Shown here in pieces: positions 63,270 through 64,000 of a DNA stretch of 64,000 nt. Positions within the stretch are counted from its first letter, which is position 1, and the number at the start of each line of letters is the position of its first letter. A program made the position numbers and the translations under genes. Source of the DNA: Idiomarina aquatica. Its GTDB lineage: Bacteria; Pseudomonadota; Gammaproteobacteria; Enterobacterales; Alteromonadaceae. The stretch is taken from NCBI RefSeq assembly GCF_004362895.1, contig NZ_SNXI01000010.1, positions 1 to 64,000 of the forward strand, read 5' to 3'. The notes beneath the pieces were generated by a model, which made no database searches, was not told the DNA's origin, and was given only the letters and a program-made list of their open reading frames with translations.

Positions 63270-64000
63270 TGATTGAATCACTGGATACCAACGAGTTACG
63301 GCACCATTTTTTACAGCAAATTCTGCTCGCTCCTGTCTATCAGGCGGCGGTAGAAACCCCGTTGCAACGCATGCCGAAATTAAGCCATCGACTGAAACAT
63401 CAGGTGTTTTTAAAACGCGAAGATCAGCAACCTATCTATTCGTTTAAGTTGCGGGGAGCGTTTAATAAACTTTATCAGCTCCGGCAGCAAGGTCACCACG
63501 GTGTAATTTGTGCCTCAGCCGGTAATCATGCTCAGGGGGTTGCCTATTCAGCCGCTAAACTCGACATGCACGCCGTGGTGGTGATGCCGGTAACCACGGC
63601 CGAAATTAAGGTGATGGCCGTTCGTGATATGGGCGCAGAAGTTATTCTGCACGGTGTTAATTTCGATAGCGCAAGTGATCACGCGCTGCAGCTGGCTCAA
63701 ACTCGTCAGCTACATTATGTACCACCCTTTGATGACGAGGCTGTTATTGCCGGTCAGGGTACTGTCGCCAAAGAAATGCTCGCACAGCAGCCCAATCTTG
63801 ATGTGGTCTTTGTTCCTGTCGGTGGTGGCGGCTTACTCGCCGGTATGGCAGCTTATATTAAAAGTATCCAACCACATATAAAAGTGGTTGGCGTGGAGCC
63901 GGCAGATGCGGCATCACTCAGCGCCGCGCTTGCTGCTCACTATCCTATGCGGTTATCTCAAGTTGGACTATTTGCTGACGGCACCGCTGTCAAACAAGTA
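63266..64000 (+). CDS. ilvA: Threonine dehydratase (biosynthetic), cut by the window end
   Basis: The first 245 codons are present and the frame is still open at 64000. [24 protein letters not shown] contains the PLP-binding lysine, [13 protein letters not shown] the substrate loop, and [16 protein letters not shown] the phosphate loop. It deaminates threonine to 2-oxobutanoate for isoleucine. The C-terminal regulatory ACT-like domains would lie beyond the edge. ATG at 63266 overlaps the ilvD stop; a second ATG follows at 63269. Confidence 0.94.
   Translation, partial: MMIESLDTNELRHHFLQQILLAPVYQAAVETPLQRMPKLSHRLKHQVFLKREDQQPIYSFKLRGAFNKLYQLRQQGHHGVICASAGNHAQGVAYSAAKLDMHAVVVMPVTTAEIKVMAVRDMGAEVILHGVNFDSASDHALQLAQTRQLHYVPPFDDEAVIAGQGTVAKEMLAQQPNLDVVFVPVGGGGLLAGMAAYIKSIQPHIKVVGVEPADAASLSAALAAHYPMRLSQVGLFADGTAVKQV

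Noticed and set aside
1-64000. Mobile elements, CRISPR arrays, defence systems, tRNA or rRNA genes
   Set aside because: I looked for transposase or integrase proteins, regularly spaced repeats, and known defence proteins, and saw none. All long frames belong to ordinary chromosomal families.

Overview
The window looks like a chromosomal stretch from a marine, facultatively anaerobic gammaproteobacterium of the Alteromonadales, with Idiomarina/Pseudidiomarina-like relatives the best guess. The reasons are the YbiT-, DeoD-, TrhP- and IlvGMDA-type proteins, a long class II IlvC, a NarXL/FNR-controlled nitrate respiration locus and roughly 50% GC. The genus is an inference from protein flavour, not a database result. 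I see no tRNA, rRNA, CRISPR array, transposase, integrase or phage gene.

Region 1 (1-19.3 kb) is a nitrate respiration and molybdenum cofactor island. narGHJI plus a parvulin isomerase run on the minus strand. Divergent from them are narX, a divergent narK-like transporter (opposite strand), narL and moeA. A continuous minus-strand block then runs moaA-mobA-moaB-moaC-moaD-moaE-modA-modB-modC, headed by a probable Moco riboswitch. NarL heptamers crowd the narG/narX gap, and a near-perfect 7-2-7 NarL site lies between narK and narL. The island thus encodes the enzyme, its cofactor pathway, molybdate uptake, nitrate transport and nitrate sensing.

Region 2 (19.3-31.6 kb) carries further oxygen/redox-linked functions. 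A tRNA-hydroxylation U32 protein, a ferredoxin and an FNR regulator form an operon behind a perfect FNR box. Then come glutaryl-CoA dehydrogenase, a fused alpha-keto-acid dehydrogenase E1 and an acyltransferase-like protein, deoD, a DUF2892 membrane protein, a copper TonB receptor with a RegB/RegA-like pair, and ompW behind an FNR-like box.

Region 3 (31.6-48.5 kb) holds a YebC/YeeN-type protein, a PAS-GGDEF cyclase, trxC, a tandem cupin and the suf operon (sufBCDS-A-T-E) behind a sigma70 promoter overlapped by a 23/25 match to the IscR type 1 site. It continues with a cytochrome b561/PepSY pair, an SPFH protein, a prolyl oligopeptidase lipoprotein, and a coupled PhoD-like phosphatase and CANT1-type apyrase.

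Region 4 (48.5-64 kb) has a minus-strand operon (SDR, flippase-like protein, glycosyltransferase with a decayed phosphoesterase domain, aromatic/histidine ammonia-lyase), a divergent SDR, ybiT, and the branched-chain amino acid block ilvY/ilvC-ilvL-ilvG-ilvM-ilvD-ilvA, which is cut by the window edge. The best candidates for undescribed biology are the gcdH/fused-E1/acyltransferase unit, the ammonia-lyase/glycosyltransferase/flippase operon, the PhoD-apyrase pair and the atypical RegB kinase with a copper receptor.
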